From NCBI RefSeq assembly GCF_002104455.1, contig NZ_NBOC01000001.1, positions 186,001-250,000 on the forward strand: 64,000 bases of DNA, written 5' to 3'. A program made the translations under genes and the position numbers. Shown here piece after piece: positions 53,854 through 63,760 of this stretch (its first letter is position 1; the number at the start of each line of letters is the position of its first letter). Source of the stretch: Colwellia chukchiensis. GTDB taxonomy: Bacteria; Pseudomonadota; Gammaproteobacteria; Enterobacterales; Alteromonadaceae. The notes beneath the pieces were generated by a model. That model was not told the origin of the DNA. It made no database searches and saw only the letters and a list, made by a program, of their open reading frames with translations.

Positions 53854-54983
53854 TGGCTGAGTCAGATAGCGGTGAAAAAACCGAACAACCGACCGCGAAA
53901 AAGCTACTCGAGGCGCGTAAAAAAGGCCAAATAGCGCGTTCAAAAGATTTAGGCACTATGTTTGTGCTGGTTGGCAGTGCGATTGCGTTAATGGTGGTGG
54001 GGAACTCATTAGTGACCGGCTTGTCGTTAATGATGAAGCGTTTATTTAGCTTAAATCGTCGAGAGGCTATGGACGTGCACGCACTTTATCAAATTGCCAG
54101 TGATGGGGTTAGTGCAATCGCAGTGCCGTTTCTATGGATCCATATTATTATTGTTGTAGCGGCGCTTATCGGCAATATACTGCTCGGTGGTTTGAACTTT
54201 TCTTGGCAAGCTATGGCGCCCAAAGCCAGTAAGTTATCACCCTTGGCAGGCTTTAAACGTATGTTTGGTGTGCAAGCTTATGTCGAGTTGATCAAGTCAA
54301 TTTTAAAATTTTTTGTGGTTTTTATTTCAGCTTATTTATTGTTAAGTAGCTTATTTGGTCAAATCGTCAATTTAAGCACTGAGAATATTCCCCATAATTT
54401 TTCTCATGCGGTGTCGCTATTACTGTGGATGTTTTTGGCGCTGGCCTTATCCATTGGCATCATAGTGATCATCGATGCACCGTATCAAGTTTGGAATCAC
54501 AATCGACAATTAAAGATGACCAAACAAGAAATAAAAGACGAAATGAAAAACACTGAAGGGAGTCCGGAAACCAAAGGCCGTGTGCGTCGCGTGCAGTATG
54601 AAATGTCGCAACGTCGCATGATGCAAGACGTACCCAGCGCCGATGTGGTGATCACCAACCCAACGCATTATTCGGTGGCGTTAAAATATGATCCTGAAGC
54701 AGGAGGGGCGCCCGTTATGGTGGCCAAAGGGGTTGACGAAATGGCGCTGCATATTCGCACCATAGCCAAAGAGCACAATATTGAAGTGCTGGCATCGCCA
54801 GCCCTAGCGCGCTCACTTTACTATACGGCTGAGCCAAATGAAGAGATTCCTGAACAGTTATTTGCGGCGGTGGCGCAAATACTCGCCTTTATTTTTCAGC
54901 TTAATGCTCATAAAAAAGGCCAAGCAAAACGGCCTAAGCCGTTAGCGAAAAACCTGCCTATACCTGAAGACTTTCGCTACTAA
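53853..54983 (+). CDS. flhB: Flagellar export switch protein FlhB
   Basis: Export-gate subunit whose autocleavage, with FliK, switches substrate class. The protein has 376 residues from the ATG at 53853; a frame extending into fliR is rejected. Seen: N-terminal SGEKTEQPTAKKLLEARKKG, four membrane segments, and the self-cleavage motif NPTH at Asn269-His272 (cleavage between Asn and Pro). The same residue number is used in Salmonella. Translational coupling to fliR is likely. Confidence 0.97.
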   Translation: MAESDSGEKTEQPTAKKLLEARKKGQIARSKDLGTMFVLVGSAIALMVVGNSLVTGLSLMMKRLFSLNRREAMDVHALYQIASDGVSAIAVPFLWIHIIIVVAALIGNILLGGLNFSWQAMAPKASKLSPLAGFKRMFGVQAYVELIKSILKFFVVFISAYLLLSSLFGQIVNLSTENIPHNFSHAVSLLLWMFLALALSIGIIVIIDAPYQVWNHNRQLKMTKQEIKDEMKNTEGSPETKGRVRRVQYEMSQRRMMQDVPSADVVITNPTHYSVALKYDPEAGGAPVMVAKGVDEMALHIRTIAKEHNIEVLASPALARSLYYTAEPNEEIPEQLFAAVAQILAFIFQLNAHKKGQAKRPKPLAKNLPIPEDFRY

Positions 54984-55056
54984 AACTCTGCAATCTCAAA
55001 GCCTTTAATGTCCAGTGCCACAATAAAATTTAGCTAAAACGATAATAAGCAATTAA

Positions 55057-55071
55057 TGGTCTGATTATTGC
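55057..55071 (+). promoter_or_regulatory. Candidate sigma-54 promoter of flhA-flhF-flhG-fliA
   Basis: TGGTCT-GATTA-TTGC, GG and GC ten bases apart with a perfect -12 box. The predicted start is about 27 bases before the flhA ATG, in the 127-base gap after flhB. Confidence 0.6.
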
Positions 55072-55110
55072 TGTGGCTAAGGTATGTCAAAAAATTATCA
55101 CTAAGAGCTC

Positions 55111-57213
55111 ATGCAGTTAACGGCCACTTTTAATAATTTAAAGAAAAATAGACTCCATTTATTATCGGGATTGGGGACGCCATTTTTGGTGATGGCGGCA
55201 CTGGCAATGGTTATTCTCCCTATGCCGGCCTTTCTACTGGATATTTTATTTTCGTTTAATATTGCACTGTCCTTGGTAGTGCTGTTGATCACTGTCTATA
55301 CCTTAAAACCGCTTGAGTTTGGCTCTTTTCCCGCGGTATTACTGATTGCCACTATTTTACGCTTGGCGTTAAATGTCGCCAGTACGCGTGTGGTGTTGCT
55401 CGAAGGTCATGAAGGGCCAGCGGCGGCAGGTAAAGTGATTGAAGCCTTTGGCTCAGTGGTTATTGGCGGTAACTATGCCGTAGGTTTAGTGGTATTTTTA
55501 ATCCTGATCATTATTAACTTTGTGGTTATTACTAAAGGTGCCGGCCGTATTTCAGAAGTGACGGCACGTTTTACGCTTGACGCTATGCCAGGTAAACAAA
55601 TGGCGATTGACGCCGATTTAAATGCCGGTTTTATCACCGCAGAGCAAGCCCGTGAGCGTCGCGTTGAAGTCACCAGTGAAGCTGACTTTTACGGTTCAAT
55701 GGATGGTGCCAGTAAATTTGTTAAAGGTGATGCCATTGCCGGTATTTTAATCTTATTTATTAATATTGTGGGTGGCTTAGTCATAGGTATGGTGCAACAT
55801 GACTTAAGTTTTGACACTGCGGTTGAAATCTACACCTTATTAACCATAGGTGACGGTTTAGTGGCGCAAATTCCGGGCTTACTTCTGTCTGTAGGTACCG
55901 CGATTGTGGTAACACGTCAAAATACCGCGCAGGATATGGGCGAGCAAGTTAGTCGTCAGCTAGGTCAAGAGAAATCATTATACATAGCCGCGGGTGTCAT
56001 GTTTGTCATGGGTATAGTGCCAGGCATGCCACATGTGGCGTTTCTGATTTTCGCGTTTTTGATTGCTGGTGGTGCGTTTTTTAGCAGCAAATACAAAATT
56101 GCCAAGGCAGCACAGCTCGCTGAACAAGGACAAGCCGAAGAAGTACAAAATCAACGCCAAGAAGCAGAAGTAAAAGAACTGGGCTGGGATGATGTTAATC
56201 ATGTTGACATTATTGGCTTAGAAATTGGCTATCGATTAATTCCTTTAGTAGACAAAGCTCAGGGCGGAGAATTACTGAATCGCATTAAAGGGGTTCGAAA
56301 AAAGCTATCGCAAGAGTTTGGTTTTCTTGTGCCGGCAGTGCATATTCGCGACAACCTAGATCTTGACCCTAACAGCTATCAAATCTCGTTAATGGGGGTC
56401 ACGGTTGGCGAAGCGGAAATTCGTCATGATCATGACTTAGCCATTAACCCAGGGCAAGTGTTTGGCAAGCTTGACGGTATTGCCACTAAGGACCCAGCCT
56501 TTGGTTTAGATGCGGTCTGGATCAAACAAGCACAGCGAGAACATGCACAATCATTGGGCTACACTGTGGTTGACTCGGCCACCGTCCTTGCCACCCACTT
56601 AAGTCAAATTTTAACTAACAATGCCGCGCAACTGTTAGGTCATGAAGAAGTACAAAACTTACTGGATATGCTAGCGAAGAGTTACCCAAAATTAGTTGAA
56701 GGCTTGATCCCAGATATTCTATCTTTGGGCACGATAGTGAAAGTCTTGCAAAATCTCATGAATGAAGGGGTTGCGGTACGCGATATGCGCAGCATCATAC
56801 AAACCTTAGTAGAGTATGGTCCTAAGAGCCAAGACCCTGAAGTGTTAACGGCGGCGGTACGTATTACCCTGCGTAAATTTATTGTCCAAGAGCTAGTAGG
56901 GCCGAGTGTTGAAGTACCTGTCATAACTTTGTCACCAGAGTTGGAACAAATGTTGCACCAGTCAATGCAAATGGCAGGAGACGATGGTGCAGGTATCGAA
57001 CCCGGGTTAGCAGAGCGGTTACAAAAATCACTCACAGACGGGGCTCAACAGCAAGAAATGGCTGGCGATACCCCAATTTTATTAACCTCAGGTATTTTAC
57101 GTTCAGTGTTGGCTAAATTTGTAAAATATACTATTCCGGGATTGCGAGTAATTTCTTATCAAGAAATTCCAGATGACAAACAAATAAAAATTGTCAGCGC
57201 TATCGGCCAGTAA
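55111..57213 (+). CDS. flhA: Flagellar export gate protein FlhA
   Basis: Large gate subunit forming the cytoplasmic nonameric ring that receives chaperone-substrate complexes. The protein has 700 residues. Seen: about eight membrane helices in the first 330 residues, the FHIPEP-family loop (about 145-200: GAGRISEVTARFTLDAMPGK, QMAIDADLNAG), and a soluble C-terminal domain with the chaperone-binding region (GYRLIPLVDKAQGGELLNRI). First gene of the flhAFG-fliA unit. Confidence 0.97.
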   Translation: MQLTATFNNLKKNRLHLLSGLGTPFLVMAALAMVILPMPAFLLDILFSFNIALSLVVLLITVYTLKPLEFGSFPAVLLIATILRLALNVASTRVVLLEGHEGPAAAGKVIEAFGSVVIGGNYAVGLVVFLILIIINFVVITKGAGRISEVTARFTLDAMPGKQMAIDADLNAGFITAEQARERRVEVTSEADFYGSMDGASKFVKGDAIAGILILFINIVGGLVIGMVQHDLSFDTAVEIYTLLTIGDGLVAQIPGLLLSVGTAIVVTRQNTAQDMGEQVSRQLGQEKSLYIAAGVMFVMGIVPGMPHVAFLIFAFLIAGGAFFSSKYKIAKAAQLAEQGQAEEVQNQRQEAEVKELGWDDVNHVDIIGLEIGYRLIPLVDKAQGGELLNRIKGVRKKLSQEFGFLVPAVHIRDNLDLDPNSYQISLMGVTVGEAEIRHDHDLAINPGQVFGKLDGIATKDPAFGLDAVWIKQAQREHAQSLGYTVVDSATVLATHLSQILTNNAAQLLGHEEVQNLLDMLAKSYPKLVEGLIPDILSLGTIVKVLQNLMNEGVAVRDMRSIIQTLVEYGPKSQDPEVLTAAVRITLRKFIVQELVGPSVEVPVITLSPELEQMLHQSMQMAGDDGAGIEPGLAERLQKSLTDGAQQQEMAGDTPILLTSGILRSVLAKFVKYTIPGLRVISYQEIPDDKQIKIVSAIGQ

Positions 57214-57257
57214 CTATACACGCACGGTAAGTGGTACAGCAAAATAAGGGGTTGGCT

Positions 57258-58775
57258 ATGAAAATTAGACGTTACGTAGCAAAAGATATGAGAACAGCAT
57301 TGGCGCAAATTAAAGAAGAGTTAGGTGCCGATGCGGTTATTATGTCAAATAAAAAAATTGCTGAGGGTGTCGAACTGATGGCTGCGGTAGACTATAGCCA
57401 AAATGTTGCTGAAAAATCAGCAGCGTCAGTAGCCAACGCCGAAACGGTAGCGCCAGCAGATCGCAGCGACGTTGTAGAAGATACCGTATCATTAAGTCAT
57501 ACCACAACAACGGCACAGTCAGCGCCAGCACCTGCCGATAGTTTAGCGGCATTATTGAATCGTCAAGTGCAACAAAATGGTTACGATAAAGCCCCAGCGA
57601 CGCAGGCGTTTAATAGCCAAATCGAGCATGCGCATTCTCAGCAGCAAGCGCCAACAGCCGCGACTGCAGATACACAGGCAGAGCAAGATGATATAGAGCA
57701 ACAGTTTAAAAACTTTACTGCCCGCCTAGAGCAAACCAATAGCAATGATCCCATGCCAGGCACTGAGCCGTTAGCGAGCAATAAGGGATATTATGGTGCG
57801 GCTAGCCAAAGAGAGCCACAGGCGCAGGTTGCAGAAAATAACATAAGTCATGGCGAATTTGCGGCGATGCAAAAAGAAATGTCGTCCATTCGTCAATTAT
57901 TAGAGCATCAAATGTCGGGCTTAATGTGGCAAGATATGGCGCAAAAAGATCCGATGCGCGCGGTTATCGTTAACAAACTGATGGCGTTAGGATTAAATGA
58001 AGTTATGGCGGACCAAATCGCCGGTTATATCCCGATGAATTGCCAAGAGCAAGATGCCTGGCAACATGCGAAAGACTTAATCGCCCAACAACTAAACACC
58101 ACCAATAACGATATCATTCAGCGTGGTGGGGTTGTCTCACTTGTTGGGCCAACTGGTGTCGGTAAAACCACCACCATTGCAAAGCTGGCGGCACGATTTG
58201 CCCAAGCGCATGGCGCAGAGCAAGTTGTTTTGATCTCCACGGATAGTTACCGTATAGCTGGCTTTGAGCAGTTGGCAACTTACGGGCGTATTATCGGTTG
58301 CCAAGTTAAACTAGCTAACGATGACCAAGAGCTTGACCATTTATTGGCACAATTTAGTGAAAAGAAATTGATCCTAATCGACACCGCAGGCATGGGCCAA
58401 CGGGATATGCGCTTAACCGAGCATTTGACTACCTTAATTGCCAATGCCCGTGTTAGAATTCGTAATTATTTAGTGTTATCAGCTAATACCCAACAGCGAG
58501 TAATGCAAGAAAATGTCGAGCGATTTAAACGTATTCCGTTAGCGGGCTGCATTTATACTAAGCTAGATGAAAGCTTAAGTATTGGCGAAATTCTTAGCAC
58601 ATCGTTGCAAAATGGCCTGCCCATTGGCTATCTAACTGATGGACAAAGGGTTCCAGAAGATATTAAGGTTGCAAATGCTGAAAAATTAGTTAGGCTTGCA
58701 GATAAAATGGCAACTAAGTCGCAACCAGCAGCAAGCGTTTCTTGGCGCATACCGAAAACAGCCATGGCGCTATAG
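57258..58775 (+). CDS. flhF: Polar flagellum placement GTPase FlhF
   Basis: SRP-type GTPase that marks the pole for flagellar assembly. The protein has 505 residues from the ATG at 57258, which follows AAGGGG by seven bases; an upstream in-frame GTG (57231) precedes that site. Seen: N-terminal B domain MKIRRYVAKDMRTALAQIKE, a long disordered Ala/Gln/Thr region (about 55-195), and the N-G domains with P-loop GPTGVGKTT (297-305), STDSYRIAGFEQL, LIDTAGMGQRD and TKLDESLSIG. Between flhA and flhG. Confidence 0.96.
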   Translation: MKIRRYVAKDMRTALAQIKEELGADAVIMSNKKIAEGVELMAAVDYSQNVAEKSAASVANAETVAPADRSDVVEDTVSLSHTTTTAQSAPAPADSLAALLNRQVQQNGYDKAPATQAFNSQIEHAHSQQQAPTAATADTQAEQDDIEQQFKNFTARLEQTNSNDPMPGTEPLASNKGYYGAASQREPQAQVAENNISHGEFAAMQKEMSSIRQLLEHQMSGLMWQDMAQKDPMRAVIVNKLMALGLNEVMADQIAGYIPMNCQEQDAWQHAKDLIAQQLNTTNNDIIQRGGVVSLVGPTGVGKTTTIAKLAARFAQAHGAEQVVLISTDSYRIAGFEQLATYGRIIGCQVKLANDDQELDHLLAQFSEKKLILIDTAGMGQRDMRLTEHLTTLIANARVRIRNYLVLSANTQQRVMQENVERFKRIPLAGCIYTKLDESLSIGEILSTSLQNGLPIGYLTDGQRVPEDIKVANAEKLVRLADKMATKSQPAASVSWRIPKTAMAL

Positions 58776-58819
58776 GCGTTTAAGCGCAAGAAATCTGGTG
58801 ATAGAGAGCAAGTAAATAG

Positions 58820-59662
58820 ATGATAGATCAAGCGAGTGGCTTAAGAAAAATGCAGGATTCACAACAAATTAAAGTGATAGCCGTTTCTGGTGGTAAAGGG
58901 GGAGTGGGTAAAACTAACGTCACGTTAAATACCGCAATCTCTTTAGCAAAGTTAGGCAAACGCGTTTTGGTACTCGACGCCGATTTAGGTTTAGCAAATG
59001 TTGATGTGATGCTCGGACTACGAGTACAACGTAACCTTTCTCACGTCTTATCGGGAGAATGTGAGCTTGATGATATTATCATTGACGGCCCAGCCGGTAT
59101 AAATATCATTCCAGCGACTTCTGGTACACAGTCCATGGTTGACTTAACCCCTGCTGAACATGCTGGCTTAATTCGTGCCTTTAGCGACATGCAAAAGCAA
59201 TTTGACATTTTAATCGTCGATACCGCAGCCGGCATCTCAGATATGGTACTGAGCTTTTGTCGTGCTTCACAAGATGTGTTGTTAGTGGTTTGTGACGAAC
59301 CAACATCAATAACAGACTGTTATGCCTTGATGAAACTGCTGAGCCGCGATCATGGCTTATTCAAATTTAAAGTGGTTGCCAACATGGTTCGCACCAGTAA
59401 AGAAGGGCAGCAGTTATTTGCAAAACTTTCAAAAGTAACGGATCGGTTTTTAGACGTCGCCCTAGAGTTAGTCGCGATTATCCCTTTTGATGAGAACATT
59501 CGAAAATCGGTCAGAAAACAACAAGCGATTGTCGACGCCTTTCCAGATTCACCGGCGGCAAAAGCATTTCAAGTCTTAGCCAAAAACATTGTCAGTTGGC
59601 CTATCCCCGCGCAAGCATCAGGTCATTTAGAATTTTTTATAGAGCAACTGATAGAAAACTAA
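58820..59662 (+). CDS. flhG: Flagellar number regulator FlhG (FleN), MinD-like ATPase
   Basis: ParA/MinD-family ATPase that limits flagella to one by antagonising FlrA and stimulating FlhF GTPase. The protein has 280 residues. Seen: the N-terminal FlhF-activating motif DQASGLRKM (3-11), deviant Walker A GGKGGVGKT (24-32), DADLGLANVDVMLGL, IVDTAAGIS and a hydrophobic C-terminal amphipathic helix (LEFFIEQLIEN) for membrane attachment. 44 bases after flhF. Confidence 0.96.
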   Translation: MIDQASGLRKMQDSQQIKVIAVSGGKGGVGKTNVTLNTAISLAKLGKRVLVLDADLGLANVDVMLGLRVQRNLSHVLSGECELDDIIIDGPAGINIIPATSGTQSMVDLTPAEHAGLIRAFSDMQKQFDILIVDTAAGISDMVLSFCRASQDVLLVVCDEPTSITDCYALMKLLSRDHGLFKFKVVANMVRTSKEGQQLFAKLSKVTDRFLDVALELVAIIPFDENIRKSVRKQQAIVDAFPDSPAAKAFQVLAKNIVSWPIPAQASGHLEFFIEQLIEN

Positions 59663-59683
59663 CCGACAAACAAGTGAGCTATA

Positions 59684-60397
59684 GTGGTAAAAGTACAAAC
59701 TTATAGTGTTGACAAAACGGCTTTGTTGGAACAACACACAGTATTAGTTAAACGTATTGCCTATCATTTACTGGCCCGGTTACCCGCAAGTGTTATTGTT
59801 GACGATCTTATTCAGTCTGGCATGATCGGCCTACTTGAAGCGGCAAATAATTTTGATAATAGCAAGGGCGCAAGTTTTGAAACTTTTGCTGGTATTAGAA
59901 TTCGCGGCGCTATGCTTGATGAAATTCGTCGTGGTGATTGGGTTCCCCGCTCAGTGCATAAAAACAGTCGCTTGATCAGCGGCGCGATAAAAAGTTTAGA
60001 AGCCGAGCACGGTCGCGATGTCAGCGATAGTGAAGTGGCAGATAAACTCGCGATCTCCATAAACGACTACCACCAAATGCTCAATGAAGTCAGCGCAGGT
60101 AAAATACTGGGTATTGAAGACCTAGGTGTTAGTGAAGACGTGCTTGATGTATCGCAACAACTTGAGCAAGACGAGCCATATCTAGAAATTGAGCGTGATA
60201 TTTTTAAAAAAGCATTGGCAGAATGCATTTCCTCTTTACCCGAGCGCGAAGCTTTAGTACTGTCTTTGTATTATGATGAAGAACTTAACTTAAGAGAGAT
60301 AGGTCAAGTACTTGATGTCAGTGAATCACGGGTTAGTCAAATACATAGTCAAGCTATGCACAGATTAAAAGCGCGTATGCAATCGTGGCAAAGTTAA
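59684..60397 (+). CDS. fliA: Flagellar sigma factor FliA (sigma-28)
   Basis: Late flagellar sigma factor directing the sigma-28 promoters of flagellin 2 and flgMN, held by FlgM. The protein has 237 residues. Seen: region 2 with VDDLIQSGMIGLLEAANNFD and FETFAGIRIRGAMLDEIRRG, then DWVPRSVHKN, region 3, and region 4 helix-turn-helix (LNLREIGQVLDVSESRVSQI). GTG start in the 21-base gap after flhG. Confidence 0.97.
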   Translation: MVKVQTYSVDKTALLEQHTVLVKRIAYHLLARLPASVIVDDLIQSGMIGLLEAANNFDNSKGASFETFAGIRIRGAMLDEIRRGDWVPRSVHKNSRLISGAIKSLEAEHGRDVSDSEVADKLAISINDYHQMLNEVSAGKILGIEDLGVSEDVLDVSQQLEQDEPYLEIERDIFKKALAECISSLPEREALVLSLYYDEELNLREIGQVLDVSESRVSQIHSQAMHRLKARMQSWQS

Positions 60398-60447
60398 GTA
60401 GAATAACCGTATTGTTAGAATTTTAATTGTTCTCACCGGAGGGTGCC

Positions 60448-60831
60448 TTGGATAAAAATATGAAAGTACTTGTTGTTGATGATTTTTCAACAATGAGACG
60501 AATAATCAAAAACTTGTTGCGTGACTTAGGGTTTACCAATATCTCAGAAGCAGATGATGGCAGCACAGCATTACCTATGCTCAAAGACGGAGACTTTGAT
60601 TTTGTCGTTACCGACTGGAATATGCCGGGCATGCAAGGTATTGATTTACTCAAAGCGATCAGAGCGGATGAAAAACTAGCACATATTCCGGTGTTAATGG
60701 TGACTGCAGAGGCGAAAAAAGAACAAATCGTCATGGCAGCCCAAGCCGGGGTTAATGGCTATATTGTCAAACCTTTTACCGCAGCAACGTTAAATACCAA
60801 GCTAGATAAAATCTTTGAGCGTCTTGGTTAA
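60448..60831 (+). CDS. cheY: Chemotaxis response regulator CheY
   Basis: Single-domain receiver that carries the signal from CheA to FliM. Proposed start is TTG at 60448 (127 residues, beginning [12 protein letters not shown] after the initiator), four bases after a GGAGGG site. The ATG at 60460 is 16 bases from that site. A longer frame from 60427 would run through it. Seen: acidic pair Asp11/Asp12, phospho-acceptor Asp56 in VVTDWNMPG, Thr86 in LMVTAEAK and Lys108 in YIVKPF. 50 bases after fliA. Confidence 0.96.
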   Translation: MDKNMKVLVVDDFSTMRRIIKNLLRDLGFTNISEADDGSTALPMLKDGDFDFVVTDWNMPGMQGIDLLKAIRADEKLAHIPVLMVTAEAKKEQIVMAAQAGVNGYIVKPFTAATLNTKLDKIFERLG

Positions 60832-60861
60832 CCACCAAGTTGTGTTACGCAAGGACGTCAT

Positions 60862-61605
60862 ATGAAAACAATAACTAGTGTCCATGTTTCTTTAGAGCAA
60901 GCGAAACTTTTAGTTGAATACATTGAAACGGATCAACAAGAGAAAGCCAATGAGCTCATCGCTGAAATTCAAAGTCCGATCAATAGTGCCTTATTTGCTG
61001 AAATCGGTAAACTAACACGGCAGTTACACGACTCATTAAATAATTTCCAACTGGACTCGCGCTTGAATGACTTAGCAACCGCAGATATTCCAGATGCTAA
61101 AGAAAGATTGAATTTTGTCATTAGTCGCACCGAAGAAGCCGCCAATAAAACCATGGATGCGGTTGAAGCGATCTTTCCTGTCATCGACAGACTTCAGCAA
61201 CAAATCGGCACAGTTAAACCGTTATGGCATAAACTTATGCATAATGAGCTTGACGTCAATGAGTTTAAAACCTTATGTCGAGATATTGACAGCCTGTTAA
61301 CGACCACCGAGCAAGAATCTAATCAAATTCATCGCTTAATGACGGATGTGTTAATGGCGCAAGATTTCCAAGACCTTACCGGTCAAGTTATCCGTAAAGT
61401 TATCGACTTAGTGCGAGAGGTTGAAGATAGTCTGATAAACATGCTAACCGCATTTGGTATGGAATCAGAGCCAGAAAAAACCAACCCATTGCCAAAAGTA
61501 GGTGAAAACTTAGTCGAAGGCCCAATCATGAATAGCAAAAGTCGCAGTGACGTTGTTTCCGATCAAGACGATGTCGACGACTTGTTGTCTAGCTTAGGGT
61601 TTTAA
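60862..61605 (+). CDS. cheZ: CheY phosphatase CheZ
   Basis: Dephosphorylates CheY-P. The protein has 247 residues, mainly a long helical hairpin. Seen: LMTDVLMAQDFQDLTGQVIR around residues 155-175, which holds the catalytic Asp/Gln-type region of CheZ, and the C-terminal CheY-binding peptide DQDDVDDLLSSLGF. 30 bases after cheY and 13 before cheA. Confidence 0.96.
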   Translation: MKTITSVHVSLEQAKLLVEYIETDQQEKANELIAEIQSPINSALFAEIGKLTRQLHDSLNNFQLDSRLNDLATADIPDAKERLNFVISRTEEAANKTMDAVEAIFPVIDRLQQQIGTVKPLWHKLMHNELDVNEFKTLCRDIDSLLTTTEQESNQIHRLMTDVLMAQDFQDLTGQVIRKVIDLVREVEDSLINMLTAFGMESEPEKTNPLPKVGENLVEGPIMNSKSRSDVVSDQDDVDDLLSSLGF

Positions 61606-61618
61606 TAGGAGTTACTTA

Positions 61619-63748
61619 ATGTCATTTGAACAGGATGAAGAAATTCTCCAGGATTTTTTAATCGAAGCAGGCGAAATACTCGAGACCTTATCAGAGCAAT
61701 TAGTCGAGCTTGAAAATGACCCGGATAATGCTGATTTGCTCAACGCGATTTTTAGAGGTTTTCATACCGTAAAAGGCGGCGCAGGTTTTCTATCTCTGAC
61801 TGAATTAGTCGATGCCTGTCATGGCGCAGAAAATGTATTTGATACCTTAAGAAATCAGCAACGCGCGGTCACATCATCGTTAATGGATGTCATATTACAA
61901 GCGCTTGACACCATCAATGAAATGTTTGCACAAGTGCAAAACCGCGCGCCACTGAGCAGTGCCGACCCAGCGCTATTAGCTGAGTTGCATCGCCTATCTG
62001 AGCCCGAAGGACAAGAAAGCAGTAGCCCCGAACAGCCGCCCGCACAGCAAGGTGTTGCGCCTAAGCCAGATGTTAACCTTGAAGAGAATAACGCTGACGA
62101 TGAAATGTCAGAAGATGAATTTGAGCGCTTATTAGATGAATTACATGGTGGTGGTGCACCGTCAGCCTCGGTTAGCACACCACCGGCGCCTAGCGCCTCG
62201 CCAGCCGCTGATGCTAACAACAACGATATTAGCGACGATGAGTTTGAATCATTGCTTGACGAGCTGCATGGTCAAGGGACATTTTCGCCTGCGGTTGCAA
62301 CAAGCCATAATGCACCTGCACCGGCTAGCTCATCAGATGAAATTAACGATGATGAGTTTGAAGCACTATTAGATGAATTACACGGCAAAGGTCAAGGCCC
62401 GAAAGTTGCCCCCGTTAGTGAACCAGCTAAAGCAACGCCAACGCCAGCTGCAGCGCCGGTCACCGCAGTAACACCGGCAAAAGCGGTTAAGCCAGCGCCA
62501 AAACCTGCAACTGTTAGCAACGACGGTGCAGCTGCACCAGCAGCCAAAGCTCCACAAGCTGAAACCACGGTTAGAGTTGATACTAAACGACTTGATCAAA
62601 TCATGAACATGGTGGGTGAACTAGTGTTAGTGCGAAATCGCCTGACCAGCTTAGGTATGACCAAAGAAGACGAAGAATTGACCAAGGCAGTGTCTAATTT
62701 AGATGCTGTTACTACAGATTTGCAGGGCGCCGTTATGAAAACGCGCATGCAACCGATTAAGAAAGTCTTTGGCCGCTTTCCTCGTGTTGTGCGCGACTTA
62801 GCGCGTAGCCTGAATAAAGAGATTAAACTCATCCTAGAGGGCGAAGACACTGACTTAGATAAAAACCTGGTAGAGGCATTAGCCGATCCATTAGTGCATT
62901 TAGTGCGTAACTCAGTGGACCACGGCATAGAAGACCCAGACACGCGGGAAGCAGCAGGCAAAGCCCGTGAGGGTGTCGTCGTGTTATCGGCTTCGCAAGA
63001 AGGCGACCATATACTACTCACCATTCGTGATGACGGCGCGGGCATGAACGCTGAAAAACTAAAAGCCATTGCTATCGAGCGCGGAGTTTTAGACGCTGAC
63101 GCCGCCGCGCGCATGCCGGATAAAGAAGCCTTTAGTTTGATTTTTGCGCCAGGGTTTTCAACGAAAACAGAAATTTCAGAGGTTTCTGGTCGTGGTGTCG
63201 GCATGGATGTTGTCAAAACTAAAATTACCCAGCTAAACGGCACCGTCAGCATTGACTCTGAAATGGGTGTTGGCACGATATTAGAAATTAAAGTGCCATT
63301 AACCTTGGCAATATTACCAACGCTAATGGTGATGATAGGCAAGCAAACGTTTGCGCTGCCGCTAGCAACAGTTAATGAAATATTTCATCTTGACTTAACA
63401 AAAACCAATTTGGTTGATGGCCAGCTAACTATTATCGTGCGTGAGAAAGCCATCCCGCTATTTTACCTCGATCAATGGCTAGCTAAAGACTATCAAGATA
63501 AGCCGCGTGATCGTGGTCATGTGGTGATTGTGCAATTAGGTAATCAACAAATTGGTTTTGTGGTTGATAGCCTGATCGGCCAAGAAGAAGTGGTGATAAA
63601 ACCTTTAGATCGATTGTTACATGGCACGCCAGGTATGGCAGGCGCCACCATCACCAGTGACGGTGGCATTGCACTTATTATTGATGTGCCTAGTATGCTG
63701 AAATATTATGCCAAGAAATCGATAGTGAATAAAAAACTGCGTTCATAA
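61619..63748 (+). CDS. cheA: Chemotaxis histidine kinase CheA
   Basis: Receptor-coupled kinase that phosphorylates CheY and CheB. The protein has 709 residues. Seen: P1 domain with phospho-acceptor His49 in FHTVKGGAGF; no clear P2 domain but three copies of an EFExLLDELHG repeat (161-177, 203-218, 241-256); a Pro/Ala-rich linker (about 258-312); P3 dimerisation (DQIMNMVGELVLVRNRL); P4 kinase with LVHLVRNSVDHGIE, DDGAGMN and GRGVGMDVV; and a CheW-like P5 (about 575-700). The repeats lie where Vibrio CheA has its ParP-binding LID region. Confidence 0.97.
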   Translation: MSFEQDEEILQDFLIEAGEILETLSEQLVELENDPDNADLLNAIFRGFHTVKGGAGFLSLTELVDACHGAENVFDTLRNQQRAVTSSLMDVILQALDTINEMFAQVQNRAPLSSADPALLAELHRLSEPEGQESSSPEQPPAQQGVAPKPDVNLEENNADDEMSEDEFERLLDELHGGGAPSASVSTPPAPSASPAADANNNDISDDEFESLLDELHGQGTFSPAVATSHNAPAPASSSDEINDDEFEALLDELHGKGQGPKVAPVSEPAKATPTPAAAPVTAVTPAKAVKPAPKPATVSNDGAAAPAAKAPQAETTVRVDTKRLDQIMNMVGELVLVRNRLTSLGMTKEDEELTKAVSNLDAVTTDLQGAVMKTRMQPIKKVFGRFPRVVRDLARSLNKEIKLILEGEDTDLDKNLVEALADPLVHLVRNSVDHGIEDPDTREAAGKAREGVVVLSASQEGDHILLTIRDDGAGMNAEKLKAIAIERGVLDADAAARMPDKEAFSLIFAPGFSTKTEISEVSGRGVGMDVVKTKITQLNGTVSIDSEMGVGTILEIKVPLTLAILPTLMVMIGKQTFALPLATVNEIFHLDLTKTNLVDGQLTIIVREKAIPLFYLDQWLAKDYQDKPRDRGHVVIVQLGNQQIGFVVDSLIGQEEVVIKPLDRLLHGTPGMAGATITSDGGIALIIDVPSMLKYYAKKSIVNKKLRS

Positions 63749-63760
63749 AAGAGAGCATAG

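Noticed and set aside
62596-63342. Long minus-strand open frame (248 codons) within cheA
   Set aside because: Antisense to conserved kinase domains of CheA; Ser/Arg-rich composition is typical of a shadow frame, with no recognisable domain.
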